DNA from: Streptomyces sp. NBS 14/10
GTDB taxonomy: Bacteria > Actinomycetota > Actinomycetes > Streptomycetales > Streptomycetaceae
Reading direction: 5' to 3'
Assembly (NCBI RefSeq): GCF_002224125.1
Contig: NZ_NCSM01000007.1
Location: 437,839-501,838 of the forward strand
Length of the DNA stretch: 64,000 bases
Shown here: positions 47,284-56,845 of the stretch, in pieces
Layout: each line of letters starts with the position of its first letter
Position numbering within the stretch: position 1 is the first letter of the stretch
Program-made: the position numbers and the translations under genes
The notes under the pieces: model-generated
Database searches by the model: none
Told to the model about the DNA's origin: nothing
The model's input: only the letters and a program-made list of their open reading frames with translations

Positions 47284-48681
47284 TCAACCCGCCGTGCAGG
47301 TCGCGCCGTTGAGGGTGAAGGCGCTGGGTGCGGTGTTGGTGCCGGACCAGTTGCCGTTGAAGCCGAACGACACCGAGCCGCCGGCGCCGATCGTGGCGTT
47401 GTAGCCCGCGTCGGCCGCCGAGACCTGGGAGCCGGTCTGGGTCACGGTGGCGTTCCAGGCGGAGGTCACCTGCTGGCCGGAGGCGTAGGTCCAGGAGACC
47501 TTCCAGCCGTTGATGGCGCTGGACCCGGTGTTCTTGACGGTGACGTTCGCCGTGAATCCGGTGTTCCACTGGTTCGTGACGGAGTAGGTCACCGCGCAGC
47601 CCGTGGTGGGCGTCGGGTCCTGCCCGCCGTCGCCGCTCCAGCCGAGGGCTTCGGCGATGCCGTAGTACGCCGGTTTGGGCTGGTAGCTCTCGTCGTACGG
47701 GGTGGCGGCGCCCTGGCCGTCGAAGACGTCGGGGATCCAGGAGTCGGAGTCGGTGAACCCCCAGACCGTCACCCCCTTGCAGCGGCTGACGGCGACGCAT
47801 GCGCTGGTGACGGCCTTGTAGTCGGCCCTCTGCTGGGCGAGTTTCGCGTCGCTGACCGGCAGCTGCATCCGGATGTCCAGCTCGGTGACGGCGACGTCCA
47901 CGCCGAGGTCGGCGAAGCGCTGCAGGTTGGCCTGCATCGTGGACGGCACCTGGCCGAGGATGAGGTGGCCCTGGAAGCCGACGCCGTCGATCGGGACGCC
48001 GTCCGCCTTGAGCGACTTGACCAGGTTGTACATGGCGTCGCTCTTCGCGCCCGTACCGTCGGTGTTGTAGTCGTTGAGGTACAGCTTGGCGTCCGGGTCG
48101 GCGGCGCGGGCGGCGCGCAGCGCGTCGGCGATATAGCTCTGGCCGAGCTTCGTGTACCACATGGACTGCCGGAAGGTGCCGTCCTCGTTGAACGGCTCGT
48201 TGACCACGTCCCAGTGCGAGATCTTGCCCTTGTAGCGGCCGACCTCGGTGGTGATGTGGTCGGTCATGAGGGTGCGCAGCTGGTCGGCGGTCCAGCTGCC
48301 GGAGGTCAGCCAGCCCGGCAGCTGGCTGTGCCAGACCAGGGTGTGGCCGCGCACCTGCATGTTATGCGACTGGGCGAAGTTGACCACGGCGTCCGCGCCG
48401 GACCAGTTGTACGTACCGCGGCTGGGCTCGACGGACTCCCACTTCATCTCGTTGCCGGGGGTGATCGAGTCGAACTGGCCGCCGGCGATGGTGGCGTACG
48501 TGCCGTTGAGCTTGGACGCGGTGACGGCGGTGCCGTAGTACTTGCCCTTGGCCTGGGCCAGGTCGCGCAACACCGGGTCGGCCGCGCTGCTGGGGGTGGC
48601 CAGACCGAGGAGCAGCGCCCCGGCGGCGGCGATGCCGAGGGCGGCTCTGCGGATGCCGTAGGTATGTATGCGAGGTCTCAT
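47284..48681 (-). CDS. Secreted endo-1,4-beta-xylanase, GH10 with C-terminal CBM2
   Basis: 465-aa extracellular xylanase. The signal peptide (RRAALGIAAAGALLLGLATP, cut after SSAA) leads to a GH10 barrel (about 37-335) with acid/base Glu in HWDVVNEPFNEDG and nucleophile Glu in VAVTELDIRM. A Pro/Thr linker precedes a family 2 carbohydrate-binding module (CAVTYSVTNQWNTGFTANVT, GWKVSWTY, FGFNGNWSGTN, end NGATCTAG) with its Cys pair. It releases xylo-oligosaccharides from xylan. It lies 13 nt downstream of the second GH10 gene. Confidence 0.95.
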   Translation of the reverse strand: MRPRIHTYGIRRAALGIAAAGALLLGLATPSSAADPVLRDLAQAKGKYYGTAVTASKLNGTYATIAGGQFDSITPGNEMKWESVEPSRGTYNWSGADAVVNFAQSHNMQVRGHTLVWHSQLPGWLTSGSWTADQLRTLMTDHITTEVGRYKGKISHWDVVNEPFNEDGTFRQSMWYTKLGQSYIADALRAARAADPDAKLYLNDYNTDGTGAKSDAMYNLVKSLKADGVPIDGVGFQGHLILGQVPSTMQANLQRFADLGVDVAVTELDIRMQLPVSDAKLAQQRADYKAVTSACVAVSRCKGVTVWGFTDSDSWIPDVFDGQGAATPYDESYQPKPAYYGIAEALGWSGDGGQDPTPTTGCAVTYSVTNQWNTGFTANVTVKNTGSSAINGWKVSWTYASGQQVTSAWNATVTQTGSQVSAADAGYNATIGAGGSVSFGFNGNWSGTNTAPSAFTLNGATCTAG

Positions 48682-48694
48682 CGCGTACCGCCCC

Positions 48695-49804
48695 CTAAGA
48701 TCCGGCCAGGCCGTCGCGGAACGCGGTGTAGGCGGGCTTGGGCTGGTAGTTGTTGTCGTACAGGTTGGCCGCGCCCTGGCCGGGGAACGTGCCGGGAACC
48801 CAGGAGTCCCGGTCGCCGAAGCCCCATACGGTGATGCCGGCGCAGCGGGAGATGGCCAGGCAGGTCTGGGCCACGGTCTTGTAGTTGGCCGCCTGCTGCT
48901 GGAGCTTGCCGGAGTCGGCCGGGGTGGCCATGCGGATGTCGAGCTCGGAGACGACGATCTCGAGGCCGAGGTCGGCGAAGCGCTGCAGGTTGGCCTTCAT
49001 GGTGGAGGGCACCTGGTTCACGATGAGGTGGCTCTGGAAGCCGACGCCGTCGATGGGCACGCCCTGGCTCTTGAGCCGCTGCACCAGGTTGTACAGGCCG
49101 TTGCTCTTCGCGTTCGTGCCCTCGGTGTTGTAGTCGTTGATGAAGAGCTTGGCGTTGGGGTCGGCGGCGCGGGCGGCGCGGAAGGCGTCGGCGATGAACG
49201 ACTCGCCGAGCTGCTGCTGGAACTTGGACTGGCGCAGCGTCCCGTCCTCGTTGAACACCTCGTTGACCACGTCCCAGCGCTGGACCTTGCCCTTGTAGCG
49301 GCTGACCTCGGTGGTGACGTGGTTGGTCATGATGGTGCGCAGCTCGGAGTTGGAGAACGAGCCGTTGGCCAGCCAGTTCGGCATCTGGCTGTGCCAGACC
49401 AGGGTGTGGCCGTAGACCTTCTGGTTGTTGCTCTGCGCGAAGGAGACCAGCCGGTCGGCGCCGGACCAGTTGAACTGGCCGCGGTTGGGTTCGACCGAGC
49501 CCCATTTCATGGCGTTCTCGGCGGTGACGCTGGAGAACTCGCTCTTGGCGATGTTGGTGTAGGCGGCGTCGCCGAGCCGGCCGTCGCTGACCGCCGTGCC
49601 GACGAAGCGGCCGGTGCGGTCGGCGACCTCACGGAGAGTGGGGTTCGCCTTCACACGGCCTTCGCCGCCGGTCGCGGCGGTGCCGGCGGTCGCCTTTCCG
49701 GTCCGGTGATCCGCGGCCTGACCGGGGGCGGCGAGACCGAAGGCCAAGGTGGCCACGGCGGCCGAGGCCACCAGTGCGCCGCTGCGTAAGCTCATGAGCT
49801 TCAT
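48695..49804 (-). CDS. Secreted endo-1,4-beta-xylanase, GH10, single domain
   Basis: 369-aa GH10 xylanase without a binding module. Signal peptide MSLRSGALVASAAVATLAFG with cleavage near GQAA. Catalytic residues are in RWDVVNEVFNEDG (acid/base) and IVVSELDIRM (nucleophile). It is strongly similar to the neighbouring GH10 domain, so the pair arose by tandem duplication. ATG 49804 follows GAGAGGG. It is divergent from the LacI regulator, and the promoter region holds TTTCCGGAAG. Confidence 0.95.
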   Translation of the reverse strand: MKLMSLRSGALVASAAVATLAFGLAAPGQAADHRTGKATAGTAATGGEGRVKANPTLREVADRTGRFVGTAVSDGRLGDAAYTNIAKSEFSSVTAENAMKWGSVEPNRGQFNWSGADRLVSFAQSNNQKVYGHTLVWHSQMPNWLANGSFSNSELRTIMTNHVTTEVSRYKGKVQRWDVVNEVFNEDGTLRQSKFQQQLGESFIADAFRAARAADPNAKLFINDYNTEGTNAKSNGLYNLVQRLKSQGVPIDGVGFQSHLIVNQVPSTMKANLQRFADLGLEIVVSELDIRMATPADSGKLQQQAANYKTVAQTCLAISRCAGITVWGFGDRDSWVPGTFPGQGAANLYDNNYQPKPAYTAFRDGLAGS

Positions 49805-49839
49805 GGACGTCCCTCTCTTCTCTTCACGTCTGATCCGGT

Positions 49840-49849
49840 TTTCCGGAAG
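49840..49849. promoter_or_regulatory. Putative xylan-regulon operator, xylanase/lacI region
   Basis: TTTCCGGAAG, followed by ACTTC and GTTCCGAG, lies between the divergent GH10 and LacI genes. The core matches the CTTCCGGAAG palindrome just before the sugar-binding lipoprotein gene, suggesting both are bound by the LacI-family protein. Confidence 0.55.
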
Positions 49850-49923
49850 ACTTCTGCAAGGTTCCGAGGGTGCGCCCGGAAAGGTAGAGGCGGGAGTGAC
49901 TCTCGTCAACGGAGGAGGCGGAA

Positions 49924-50967
49924 ATGGCTACGGAGAGCGCGGGTCCCGAAGGTGGCGCCCGGCCCAAGGTGACGATCACGGCCATCGCGCAGGAGGCCGG
50001 GGTGTCGGTGCCCACGGTCTCGCGGGTGGTCAACGGGCGTTCCGACGTCTCGCCCGAGACCCGGGCCCGGGTGGAGAATCTGCTGCGGCTCCACGGCTAC
50101 CGCCGCCGCCAGACCGCCCCGGGCGACCGGGCCGCCCTGGTGGACCTGGTCTTCAACGATCTGGACAGCCCCTGGGCTGTGGAGATCATCCGCGGGGTGG
50201 AGGAGGTCGCGCACGAGGACGGTGTGGGCACGGTGGTCTCCGCCATCCACGGCCGGGCGGGCGCGGCGCGGCAGTGGATGAAGAACCTGCGGGCGCGCGC
50301 CTCGGACGGGGTGATCCTGGTGACCTCCGTGCTCGAACCGGTGCTGCACGAGGAGCTGCGGCGGCTGAACGTGCCGATCGTGGTGGTCGACCCGGCCGGC
50401 TCCCCCGCCCTGGACGCGCCCACCATCGGGGCGACCAACTGGGCGGGCGGCATGGCCGCGACCGAGCATCTGCTGGGTCTGGGCCACCGCCGGATCGGCT
50501 TTATCGCGGGCCCGCCGCGGCTGCTCTGCAGCCGGGCCCGGCTGGACGGCCACCGGGCCGCCCTGGAGGCGGCCGGAGTGCCGTACGACCAGGGGCTGGT
50601 GGCGCAGGGCGACTTCTACCACGAGTCGGGTTTCGTCGGCTGCGATCAGCTGATGGACGCGGCGACCCCGCCCACCGCCGTGTTCGCCTCCAGCGACCAG
50701 ATGGCCCTGGGCGCGATCGAGGCCCTGCGCCGCCGAGGCCTGCGGGTGCCGGAGGACGTGAGCGTAGTGGGCTTCGACGACCTTCCGGAAGTCCGCTGGT
50801 CGGCCCCGCCGCTGACCACGGTGCGCCAGCCGCTCGCGGAGATGGGCAAGCTGGCGGCCCGTACGGTGCTGCGCCAGGCGCGCGGGGAGGAGATCGAGTC
50901 GCCCCGGGTGGAGCTCGCGACGGCGCTGGTCGTCCGCGCCAGTACGGCGGCGCCGAGTACAGCCTGA
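49924..50967 (+). CDS. LacI-family regulator of the xylan/xylobiose regulon (BxlR/XlnR-like)
   Basis: 347-aa repressor. HTH TITAIAQEAGVSVPTVSRVV (about residues 17-36), hinge, then effector domain DLVFNDLDSPWAVEIIRGVE, VFASSDQMALGAIEAL and VSVVGFDDLPEVRWSAPPLT. Start ATG 49924 follows GGAGGAGG. It lies between divergent xylanases and the downstream importer plus beta-xylosidase, so it most likely represses both sets until xylo-oligosaccharide is present. Confidence 0.9.
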   Translation: MATESAGPEGGARPKVTITAIAQEAGVSVPTVSRVVNGRSDVSPETRARVENLLRLHGYRRRQTAPGDRAALVDLVFNDLDSPWAVEIIRGVEEVAHEDGVGTVVSAIHGRAGAARQWMKNLRARASDGVILVTSVLEPVLHEELRRLNVPIVVVDPAGSPALDAPTIGATNWAGGMAATEHLLGLGHRRIGFIAGPPRLLCSRARLDGHRAALEAAGVPYDQGLVAQGDFYHESGFVGCDQLMDAATPPTAVFASSDQMALGAIEALRRRGLRVPEDVSVVGFDDLPEVRWSAPPLTTVRQPLAEMGKLAARTVLRQARGEEIESPRVELATALVVRASTAAPSTA

Positions 50968-51143
50968 GCGCGGGGCCGCCGAGCGGGCCCCGCACATCAC
51001 CCCGTACGGCGCTGGGGCGGCCCTGCATGGCGCTGGGGGCGGCCCACCGCCCACCACGCCCACCGCCCACCCACCACCCCGCCTCCTCCGGGGCTTTCGA
51101 CACCCCGGTTCGTTCGATCCAACAGGGGTGTTTGTGCGATCCC

Positions 51144-51172
51144 TTGACACGGCATCAGCACGCTCATACCGT
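51144..51172 (+). promoter_or_regulatory. Promoter of the xylo-oligosaccharide importer operon
   Basis: TTGACA at 51144-51149, a 17-bp spacer and TACCGT at 51167-51172 form a sigma-70-type promoter about 54 bp before the lipoprotein ATG, upstream of the CTTCCGGAAG operator. Confidence 0.55.
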
Positions 51173-51204
51173 CCACGCAATCACTTCCGAGAATTATCGG
51201 GCTA

Positions 51205-51214
51205 CTTCCGGAAG
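51205..51214. promoter_or_regulatory. Putative xylan-regulon operator, importer operon
   Basis: Perfect palindrome CTTCCGGAAG with ACTTCCGAG 20 bp upstream. It lies downstream of the -10 and 11 bp before the ATG, where bound repressor would block transcription. A related site precedes the xylanase/lacI genes. Confidence 0.6.
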
Positions 51215-51225
51215 GCAATGCGACG

Positions 51226-52545
51226 ATGACGATGCGTACCCCCAGGTCACGGGCGATCCTCCGTGCGTCCACCGTGGCTGCCGCTCTGCTCTTGGCCACC
51301 ACCACTCTCACCGCCTGCGGCAGCTCAGGCCCCGGCGGCGCGGACGACGACTCCATCAGCGTCTGGGTCTACCAGGACGCCTCGACCAAGGTGCAGCGCG
51401 CGGTCGTCGAGCGCTTCAACAAGACCTCGGATGTGAAGGCGAAGCTCACCGAGGTGCCCGGCGACGGCTACTCGGACAAGATGCGCACCTCCATGGGCAC
51501 CCCCAACGCCCCGGACGTCTTCTTCAACTGGGGCGGGGGCAGCATCAGCGACTTCGTCAAGGAGGACATGCTGATCGACCTGGGCCCGACGCTGAAGAAG
51601 GACCCGGACCTGCAGAAGGCGTTCATCCCCTCGATCCTCAAGGCCGGGGCGGTGAACGGCAGGTTCTACGGCATCCCCATGCGCGGTATGCAGCCGGTGA
51701 TCCTCTTCTACAATAAGAAGGTGTTCCAGGACGCGGGGGCGCAGCCGCCCAAGTCCTGGGACGATCTGCTGGGCCTCATCAACACCTTCAAGAAGAAGGG
51801 CGTAACCCCCTTCGCGCTCGCGGGCATCGACCCGTGGACCGAGCTGATGTGGGTGGAGTACCTGGTGGACCGCTACGGCGGGGCCGATGTCTTCAAGCGG
51901 ATCCAGAACGGGGACTCCTCGGGGTGGAGCGACCCGGCCGTGCTGAAGACCGCCGAGACGATCAAAGATCTGGTCGACCGGGGCACCTTCGGCAAGAACT
52001 ACAAGTCGGTCAACTACACCGCCGACGGAGCCTCCACGCTCTTCGCCAAGGGCAAGGCCGCGATGCATCTGATGGGCTCCTGGGAGTACGCCAACCAGAA
52101 GGCGAACCAGCCGGACTTCGCCAAGTCGGGCCTCGGCTGGACCACCTTCCCGGCCGCCCCGGGCGGCAAGGGCGACCCCAAGAACGTGGTGGGCAACCCG
52201 ACCAACTACTGGTCGATCAACTCCAAGGCCAAGGGGAAGAAGAGGGACGCGGCGATCGAGTTCGTGAAGTTCGCCGCCAAGCAGGACTACTCCAAGGACC
52301 TGATCGCCAACGGCGATGTGCCCGCCACCTCCGACGCCGCCTCGCTGCTGAGCAAGCACGAGAACCCGACCTATGCGCAGTTCCAGTACGACATGGTCCG
52401 TGAGGCCCCCAGTTTCACCCTCTCCTGGGACCAGGCGCTGTCCGCCAAGAACACCCCGGCGATACACACCAACATCCAGAAGCTGTTCAACGGGCAGCTG
52501 AGCCCGGCCGACTTCGTCGCGGCGATGAAGAAGGACATCAAGTAA
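51226..52545 (+). CDS. bxlE: Xylo-oligosaccharide-binding lipoprotein (BxlE-like)
   Basis: 439-aa ABC-importer binding protein. Lipoprotein signal (RASTVAAALLLATTTLTACG, lipobox Cys at about 31), then a family-1 solute-binding fold: ISVWVYQDASTKVQRAVVER, PDVFFNWGGGSISDFV, YGIPMRGMQPVILFYNKKVF, LMGSWEYANQKA. It binds xylobiose or longer products made by the secreted xylanases; the substrate is inferred from context. Its stop overlaps the next ATG by 1 nt. Confidence 0.88.
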   Translation: MTMRTPRSRAILRASTVAAALLLATTTLTACGSSGPGGADDDSISVWVYQDASTKVQRAVVERFNKTSDVKAKLTEVPGDGYSDKMRTSMGTPNAPDVFFNWGGGSISDFVKEDMLIDLGPTLKKDPDLQKAFIPSILKAGAVNGRFYGIPMRGMQPVILFYNKKVFQDAGAQPPKSWDDLLGLINTFKKKGVTPFALAGIDPWTELMWVEYLVDRYGGADVFKRIQNGDSSGWSDPAVLKTAETIKDLVDRGTFGKNYKSVNYTADGASTLFAKGKAAMHLMGSWEYANQKANQPDFAKSGLGWTTFPAAPGGKGDPKNVVGNPTNYWSINSKAKGKKRDAAIEFVKFAAKQDYSKDLIANGDVPATSDAASLLSKHENPTYAQFQYDMVREAPSFTLSWDQALSAKNTPAIHTNIQKLFNGQLSPADFVAAMKKDIK

Positions 52546-53513
52546 TGACCGACGCCTACGGCAAACGTGTCGACGGCAAACATGCCGACGGCCGACGTGC
52601 CGACGGCAAGGGTGCGGGCAGCAAGGGTGCGGGCAGCAACGCTGCCCGCCCCAGCGCCGCCTGGGCGCTCCCCGGGGTGCTGTTCTTCGTGTGCTTCGCC
52701 GTCGCCCCCATGCTGCTGGTCGGCTATCTGGCCTTCACCGACTGGGACGGTATCGGCAGCCCCCAGTGGATCGGCACCGACAACTGGTCCCGGCTGTGGC
52801 ACGACCCGGATATGCGCCAGGCGGTCTGGCTCAGCCTGCTGCTGACCGTACTGACCTGGCTCGTACAGACCCCGATCGCGCTGCTGCTGGGGGTGTGGGC
52901 GGCCGGGCGGCAGCGCAACCGCGCCGTGCTGTCGGCGATCTTCTTCCTGCCGCTGCTTGCGTCCTCCGTCGCCCTCGCCCTGGTGTGGAAGCAGCTGCTG
53001 GACCCGAACTTCGGCCTCATCGCGGAGATCGGGCCCGCCCTCGGCTTCGCGGACGGCGATCTGCTCGGCGACCCCCAGGGCGCCCTCGGCGCCATCCTCT
53101 TCGTCACCGCCTGGCAGTTCATCCCCCTCCACACGCTGATCTACCAGGGCGGCGCCCGGGCCATCCCGCGCTCGCTCTACGACGCGGCGGCGATCGACGG
53201 CGCCGGCACCGTCCGCCAGTTCTTCTCGATCACGCTGCCCCAGCTGCGCAACACCGTGGTCACCTCATCGGTGATCATGGTGGTGGGCGCGCTGACGTTC
53301 TTCGACACCGTCCTGATCCTCACCAAGGGCGGCCCGGGCACGGACACCAGCATCGTGCCGTACCTGATGTACAAGAACGGCTTCCAGGCATTCGACCTCG
53401 GCTACGCCAGCGCGGTCGCGGCCCTCCTCGTGGTCGTCGCCACCACCGTCTCGCTGCTGCTGGTGCGGCTGACCGGCTTCAGCGCTATGCGCAGCACCCG
53501 GGAGGGGATGTGA
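52545..53513 (+). CDS. bxlF: ABC sugar importer permease 1 (BxlF-like)
   Basis: 322-aa integral membrane permease with about six helices. A long polar N-terminus (GKRVDGKHADGRRADGKGAG, repetitive) precedes GVLFFVCFAVAPMLLVGYLA; the EAA loop is ALYDAAAIDGAGTVRQFFSI-like (SLYDAAAIDGAGT). It pairs with the following permease; the ATPase is not encoded here and is probably a shared MsiK-type protein, as in other Streptomyces sugar importers. Confidence 0.9.
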   Translation: MTDAYGKRVDGKHADGRRADGKGAGSKGAGSNAARPSAAWALPGVLFFVCFAVAPMLLVGYLAFTDWDGIGSPQWIGTDNWSRLWHDPDMRQAVWLSLLLTVLTWLVQTPIALLLGVWAAGRQRNRAVLSAIFFLPLLASSVALALVWKQLLDPNFGLIAEIGPALGFADGDLLGDPQGALGAILFVTAWQFIPLHTLIYQGGARAIPRSLYDAAAIDGAGTVRQFFSITLPQLRNTVVTSSVIMVVGALTFFDTVLILTKGGPGTDTSIVPYLMYKNGFQAFDLGYASAVAALLVVVATTVSLLLVRLTGFSAMRSTREGM

Positions 53514-54436
53514 CCGACGTGCTGCCTCAGCGCCCCGAGGCGGACCGTACGCCTGGCAAGGCGGCCCCGCCGGCCAAGCCCCGCCGGGCAGGCCTGCCCC
53601 GGCTGCTGAGGGGGAGCGGCCCCCGAAGGCCCAACTACCCGGCCGGGCTCGCCTCCCTGCTGTGGCTGGTCATCGTCGGCGCCCCGCTGTACGTACTGGT
53701 GGCCACGACCTTCCGGACCCGCGACGGCTATATCGACGACGGCCCGCTCGCGCTGCCCACGCACCCCACGCTCGCCAACTACGACCGGGTGCTCAGCACC
53801 CACTTCTTCTCCTATCTGGGCAACACCCTGGTCGTCACCGCCGTATGCGCCGCCATCGTCATCGTGCTGTCGGTGACCGTCGGCTACGCGGTGGTGCGCG
53901 CCCGCAGCAGGATGTCCCAGCGCGTCTTCCAGATCTTTCTGCTCGGGCTCGCGATCCCGGCCCAAGCGGTGATCATCCCGATCTATCTGGTGATCACCAA
54001 GCTCCAGCTCTACGACACCCTGCTGGCGGTGATCCTTCCCACGGCCGCCTTCTCCCTCCCCGTCAGCGTGCTGATCCTGGCGGGGACCATGCGCGATATC
54101 GACGAGGAGCTGTACGAGTCGATGGCGCTGGACGGCGCCGGGCCGACCCGGGTGCTGCTGCGGCTGGTGGTTCCGATGTCGCGGGCGGGGATCTCCACGG
54201 TCGGGGTGTACTCGGCGCTGCACGCCTGGAACGGCTTCATGTTCCCGCTGATCCTCACCCAGTCCAGGAGCAACCGGGTGCTGACCCTGGGCCTGTACGA
54301 CTACGTCGGCGAGTTCCGGGTGGACACCCCGGCGCTGCTCACCGCGGTCGTGCTGTCCATCGTCCCGATCTTCGTCGTCTATCTCTTCGCCCGCCGTCAG
54401 CTGATCAACGGCCTGATGGGCGTGGGCGGCAAGTGA
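53510..54436 (+). CDS. bxlG: ABC sugar importer permease 2 (BxlG-like)
   Basis: 308-aa permease. GTG 53510 overlaps the previous stop (GTGA). Helices include LLWLVIVGAPLYVLVATTF and YLGNTLVVTAVCAAIVIVLS; the EAA motif is ELYESMALDGAGPTRVLLRL. It completes the membrane part of the xylo-oligosaccharide importer and is followed by the beta-xylosidase gene, 41 nt away. Confidence 0.9.
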   Translation: MTDVLPQRPEADRTPGKAAPPAKPRRAGLPRLLRGSGPRRPNYPAGLASLLWLVIVGAPLYVLVATTFRTRDGYIDDGPLALPTHPTLANYDRVLSTHFFSYLGNTLVVTAVCAAIVIVLSVTVGYAVVRARSRMSQRVFQIFLLGLAIPAQAVIIPIYLVITKLQLYDTLLAVILPTAAFSLPVSVLILAGTMRDIDEELYESMALDGAGPTRVLLRLVVPMSRAGISTVGVYSALHAWNGFMFPLILTQSRSNRVLTLGLYDYVGEFRVDTPALLTAVVLSIVPIFVVYLFARRQLINGLMGVGGK

Positions 54437-54477
54437 GCATCCCGGAGACACACCGCAGCCCTGAGCCAAGGAGCTTC

Positions 54478-56838
54478 ATGCCTCACCCCTGGCAGAACAC
54501 CTCCCTCCCCGCCGAAGACCGCGCCGCGGACCTGCTCTCCCGGATGACCCTGGAGGAGAAGCTCGCCCAGCTCGCCGGCGTCTGGCCGGGCTCCGAGTCC
54601 ACGGAGGGCGAGGACGTCGCCCCGCTCCAGCACCAGGTCAACGAGGAGGTGGACCTCGACGCCCTGCTCCCCCACGGACTCGGCCAGCTGACCCGCCCCT
54701 TCGGCACCGCGCCCGTCGATCCGGGCGAGGGCGCCGCCGCCCTCGCCCGCACCCAGGCGCGGGTCGCCGCGGGCAACCGCTTCGGGATCCCGGCCGTCGC
54801 CCACGAGGAGTGCCTGACCGGGTTCTTCGCCTGGGGCGCGACCGTTTTCCCCACGCCACTGGCCTGGGGCGCCACCTTCGACCCGGCGCTGGTGGGCCGG
54901 GCCGCGGAGCTGATCGGCGCCTCGATGCGGGCGGTGGGCATCCACCAGGGCCTGTCGCCGGTCCTCGACGTGGTGCGCGATCCGCGCTGGGGCCGTACGG
55001 AGGAGTCCATCGGCGAGGACCCGTATCTGGTCGGGACCATCGGCACCGCGTACGTACGCGGCCTCCAGTCGGCCGGGATCATCGCCACCCTCAAGCACTT
55101 CGCGGGCTACTCCGCCTCGCGCGGCGCCCGCAACCACGCCCCGGTCTCCATCGGCCCGCGCGAACTCGCGGACGTCATCCTGCCGCCGTTCGAGATGGCC
55201 CTGCGGGACGGCGGGGCGCGCTCGGTCATGCACTCCTACAACGACCTCGACGGCGTCCCGTCGGCCGCGAACCGCTACCTGCTGACGGAACTGCTCCGCG
55301 AGCGCTGGGGCTTCACCGGCACCATCGTCTCCGACTACTTCGGCCTCTCCTTCCTGGAGTTGCACCACCGCGTCGCCGACACCCCGGCGCGCGCCGCGGC
55401 GCTCGCGCTGGAGGCGGGCGTGGACGTGGAGCTGCCCGCCGTACGCTGCTTCGCCACGCCGCTGCGGAACGCCGTACGGGCCGGGGACGTCCCCGAGGCG
55501 CTGGTGGACGCGGCGGCGCTGCGGGTGCTGCGGCAGAAGTGCGAGCTGGGGCTGCTCGACCCGGACTGGTCGGCCACACCGCCCGCGCTCCCCCAGGTCG
55601 TGGACCTGGACCCGCCGGTGATGCGGGAGGTGGCCCGGCAGCTGGCCGAGGAGTCGGTGGTGCTGCTCGCCAACGACCGCGAGGCGCTGCCGCTCGCGCC
55701 CGGGACCCGGATCGCGGTCGTCGGCCCGCTCGCCGACGACCCCGCGGCGATGCTCGGCTGCTACACCTTCCCCCGGCACGTCGGCGTCGAGCACCCGGAC
55801 CTGCCGCTCGGCATCGATGTGCCGACGGTGCTCGCCGCGCTGCGCGCCGAACTCCCCGACGCGCGCATCAGCCACGCCGAGGGCTGCGCCCCGCCCGGCC
55901 CGGCCGCGGCCCCGCCCGGCGCCACCGCCACCTCGGCCGCCGTCGCCGCCGAGAGCCGTCTCGCGCGCGCCTCCCGCGTCGCCGCGGACGCCGATGTGTG
56001 CGTCGCCGTGCTCGGCGACCGCTCCGGCCTCTTCGGCCGGGGCACCTCGGGCGAGGGCTGCGACGCCGCCGACCTCGAACTCCCCGGCGAACAGGGCGCC
56101 CTGCTCGACACCCTGCTGGCCACCGGCACACCCGTCGTACTGGTTCTGCTCACCGGCCGCCCGTACGCGCTCGGCCGCTGGTCGGGGCTGCTCGCCGCCG
56201 CCGTTCAGACCTTCTTCCCCGGCGAGGAGGGCGGCCCGGCCGTCGCCGCGGTCCTCTCCGGCCGGGTCAACCCCTCGGGCCGGCTGCCCGTCAGCGTCCC
56301 GTACACGACCGGCGGCCAGCCCTGGACGTACCTTCAGCCGCCGCTGGGCCTACGGGGCGAGGCCAGCAATGTCGACCCGACCCCGCTGCACGCCTTCGGC
56401 CACGGCCTGTCGTACACCTCCTTCAGCTGGGAGCGCCCGGAGGCGGACACGGCCACCCTGGCCACCGACGGCGAGACCACGCTGCGGCTGACCGTCCGCA
56501 ACACGGGCGAGCGCCCGGGCACCGAGGTGGTCCAGCTCTATCTGCACCAGCCCGTGGCCCGCACCGTCCGCCCGGTCACCCGGCTCATCGGCTACACCCG
56601 CGTCCCGCTCGCCCCCGGCGAGAGCGCCGAGGTGCACTTCACCTTCCACGCCGACCTGGCCTCCTACCCGGGCGCCCCCGACGGGAGCCGGATCGTCGCG
56701 CCCGGGCCCCTGGAGCTGCGCCTGGCCGCGTCCAGCGCGGACGCAGACGTACGGCATACGGTGCCGCTGACGCTGACCGGGCCGGAGCGGGCGGTGGACC
56801 ACCGGCGGCGGCTGGTGTGCGAAGCGGAGGTGAAGTGA
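54478..56838 (+). CDS. bxlA: Beta-xylosidase, glycoside hydrolase family 3 (BxlA-like)
   Basis: 786-aa cytoplasmic GH3 enzyme without signal peptide, splitting imported xylo-oligosaccharides to xylose. N-terminal barrel: MTLEEKLAQLAGVWPGSEST, LSPVLDVVRDPRWGRTEESI, LKHFAGYSASRGARNHAPVS, nucleophile Asp286 in TIVSDYFGLS. Alpha/beta sandwich with VVGPLADDPAAMLGCYTFPR and the E-containing loop RGTSGEGCDA; fibronectin-III-like C-terminus (VRNTGERPGTEVVQLYLHQP). AAGGAG precedes ATG 54478. Last gene of the importer operon. Confidence 0.93.
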   Translation: MPHPWQNTSLPAEDRAADLLSRMTLEEKLAQLAGVWPGSESTEGEDVAPLQHQVNEEVDLDALLPHGLGQLTRPFGTAPVDPGEGAAALARTQARVAAGNRFGIPAVAHEECLTGFFAWGATVFPTPLAWGATFDPALVGRAAELIGASMRAVGIHQGLSPVLDVVRDPRWGRTEESIGEDPYLVGTIGTAYVRGLQSAGIIATLKHFAGYSASRGARNHAPVSIGPRELADVILPPFEMALRDGGARSVMHSYNDLDGVPSAANRYLLTELLRERWGFTGTIVSDYFGLSFLELHHRVADTPARAAALALEAGVDVELPAVRCFATPLRNAVRAGDVPEALVDAAALRVLRQKCELGLLDPDWSATPPALPQVVDLDPPVMREVARQLAEESVVLLANDREALPLAPGTRIAVVGPLADDPAAMLGCYTFPRHVGVEHPDLPLGIDVPTVLAALRAELPDARISHAEGCAPPGPAAAPPGATATSAAVAAESRLARASRVAADADVCVAVLGDRSGLFGRGTSGEGCDAADLELPGEQGALLDTLLATGTPVVLVLLTGRPYALGRWSGLLAAAVQTFFPGEEGGPAVAAVLSGRVNPSGRLPVSVPYTTGGQPWTYLQPPLGLRGEASNVDPTPLHAFGHGLSYTSFSWERPEADTATLATDGETTLRLTVRNTGERPGTEVVQLYLHQPVARTVRPVTRLIGYTRVPLAPGESAEVHFTFHADLASYPGAPDGSRIVAPGPLELRLAASSADADVRHTVPLTLTGPERAVDHRRRLVCEAEVK

Positions 56839-56845
56839 CCGGGGG

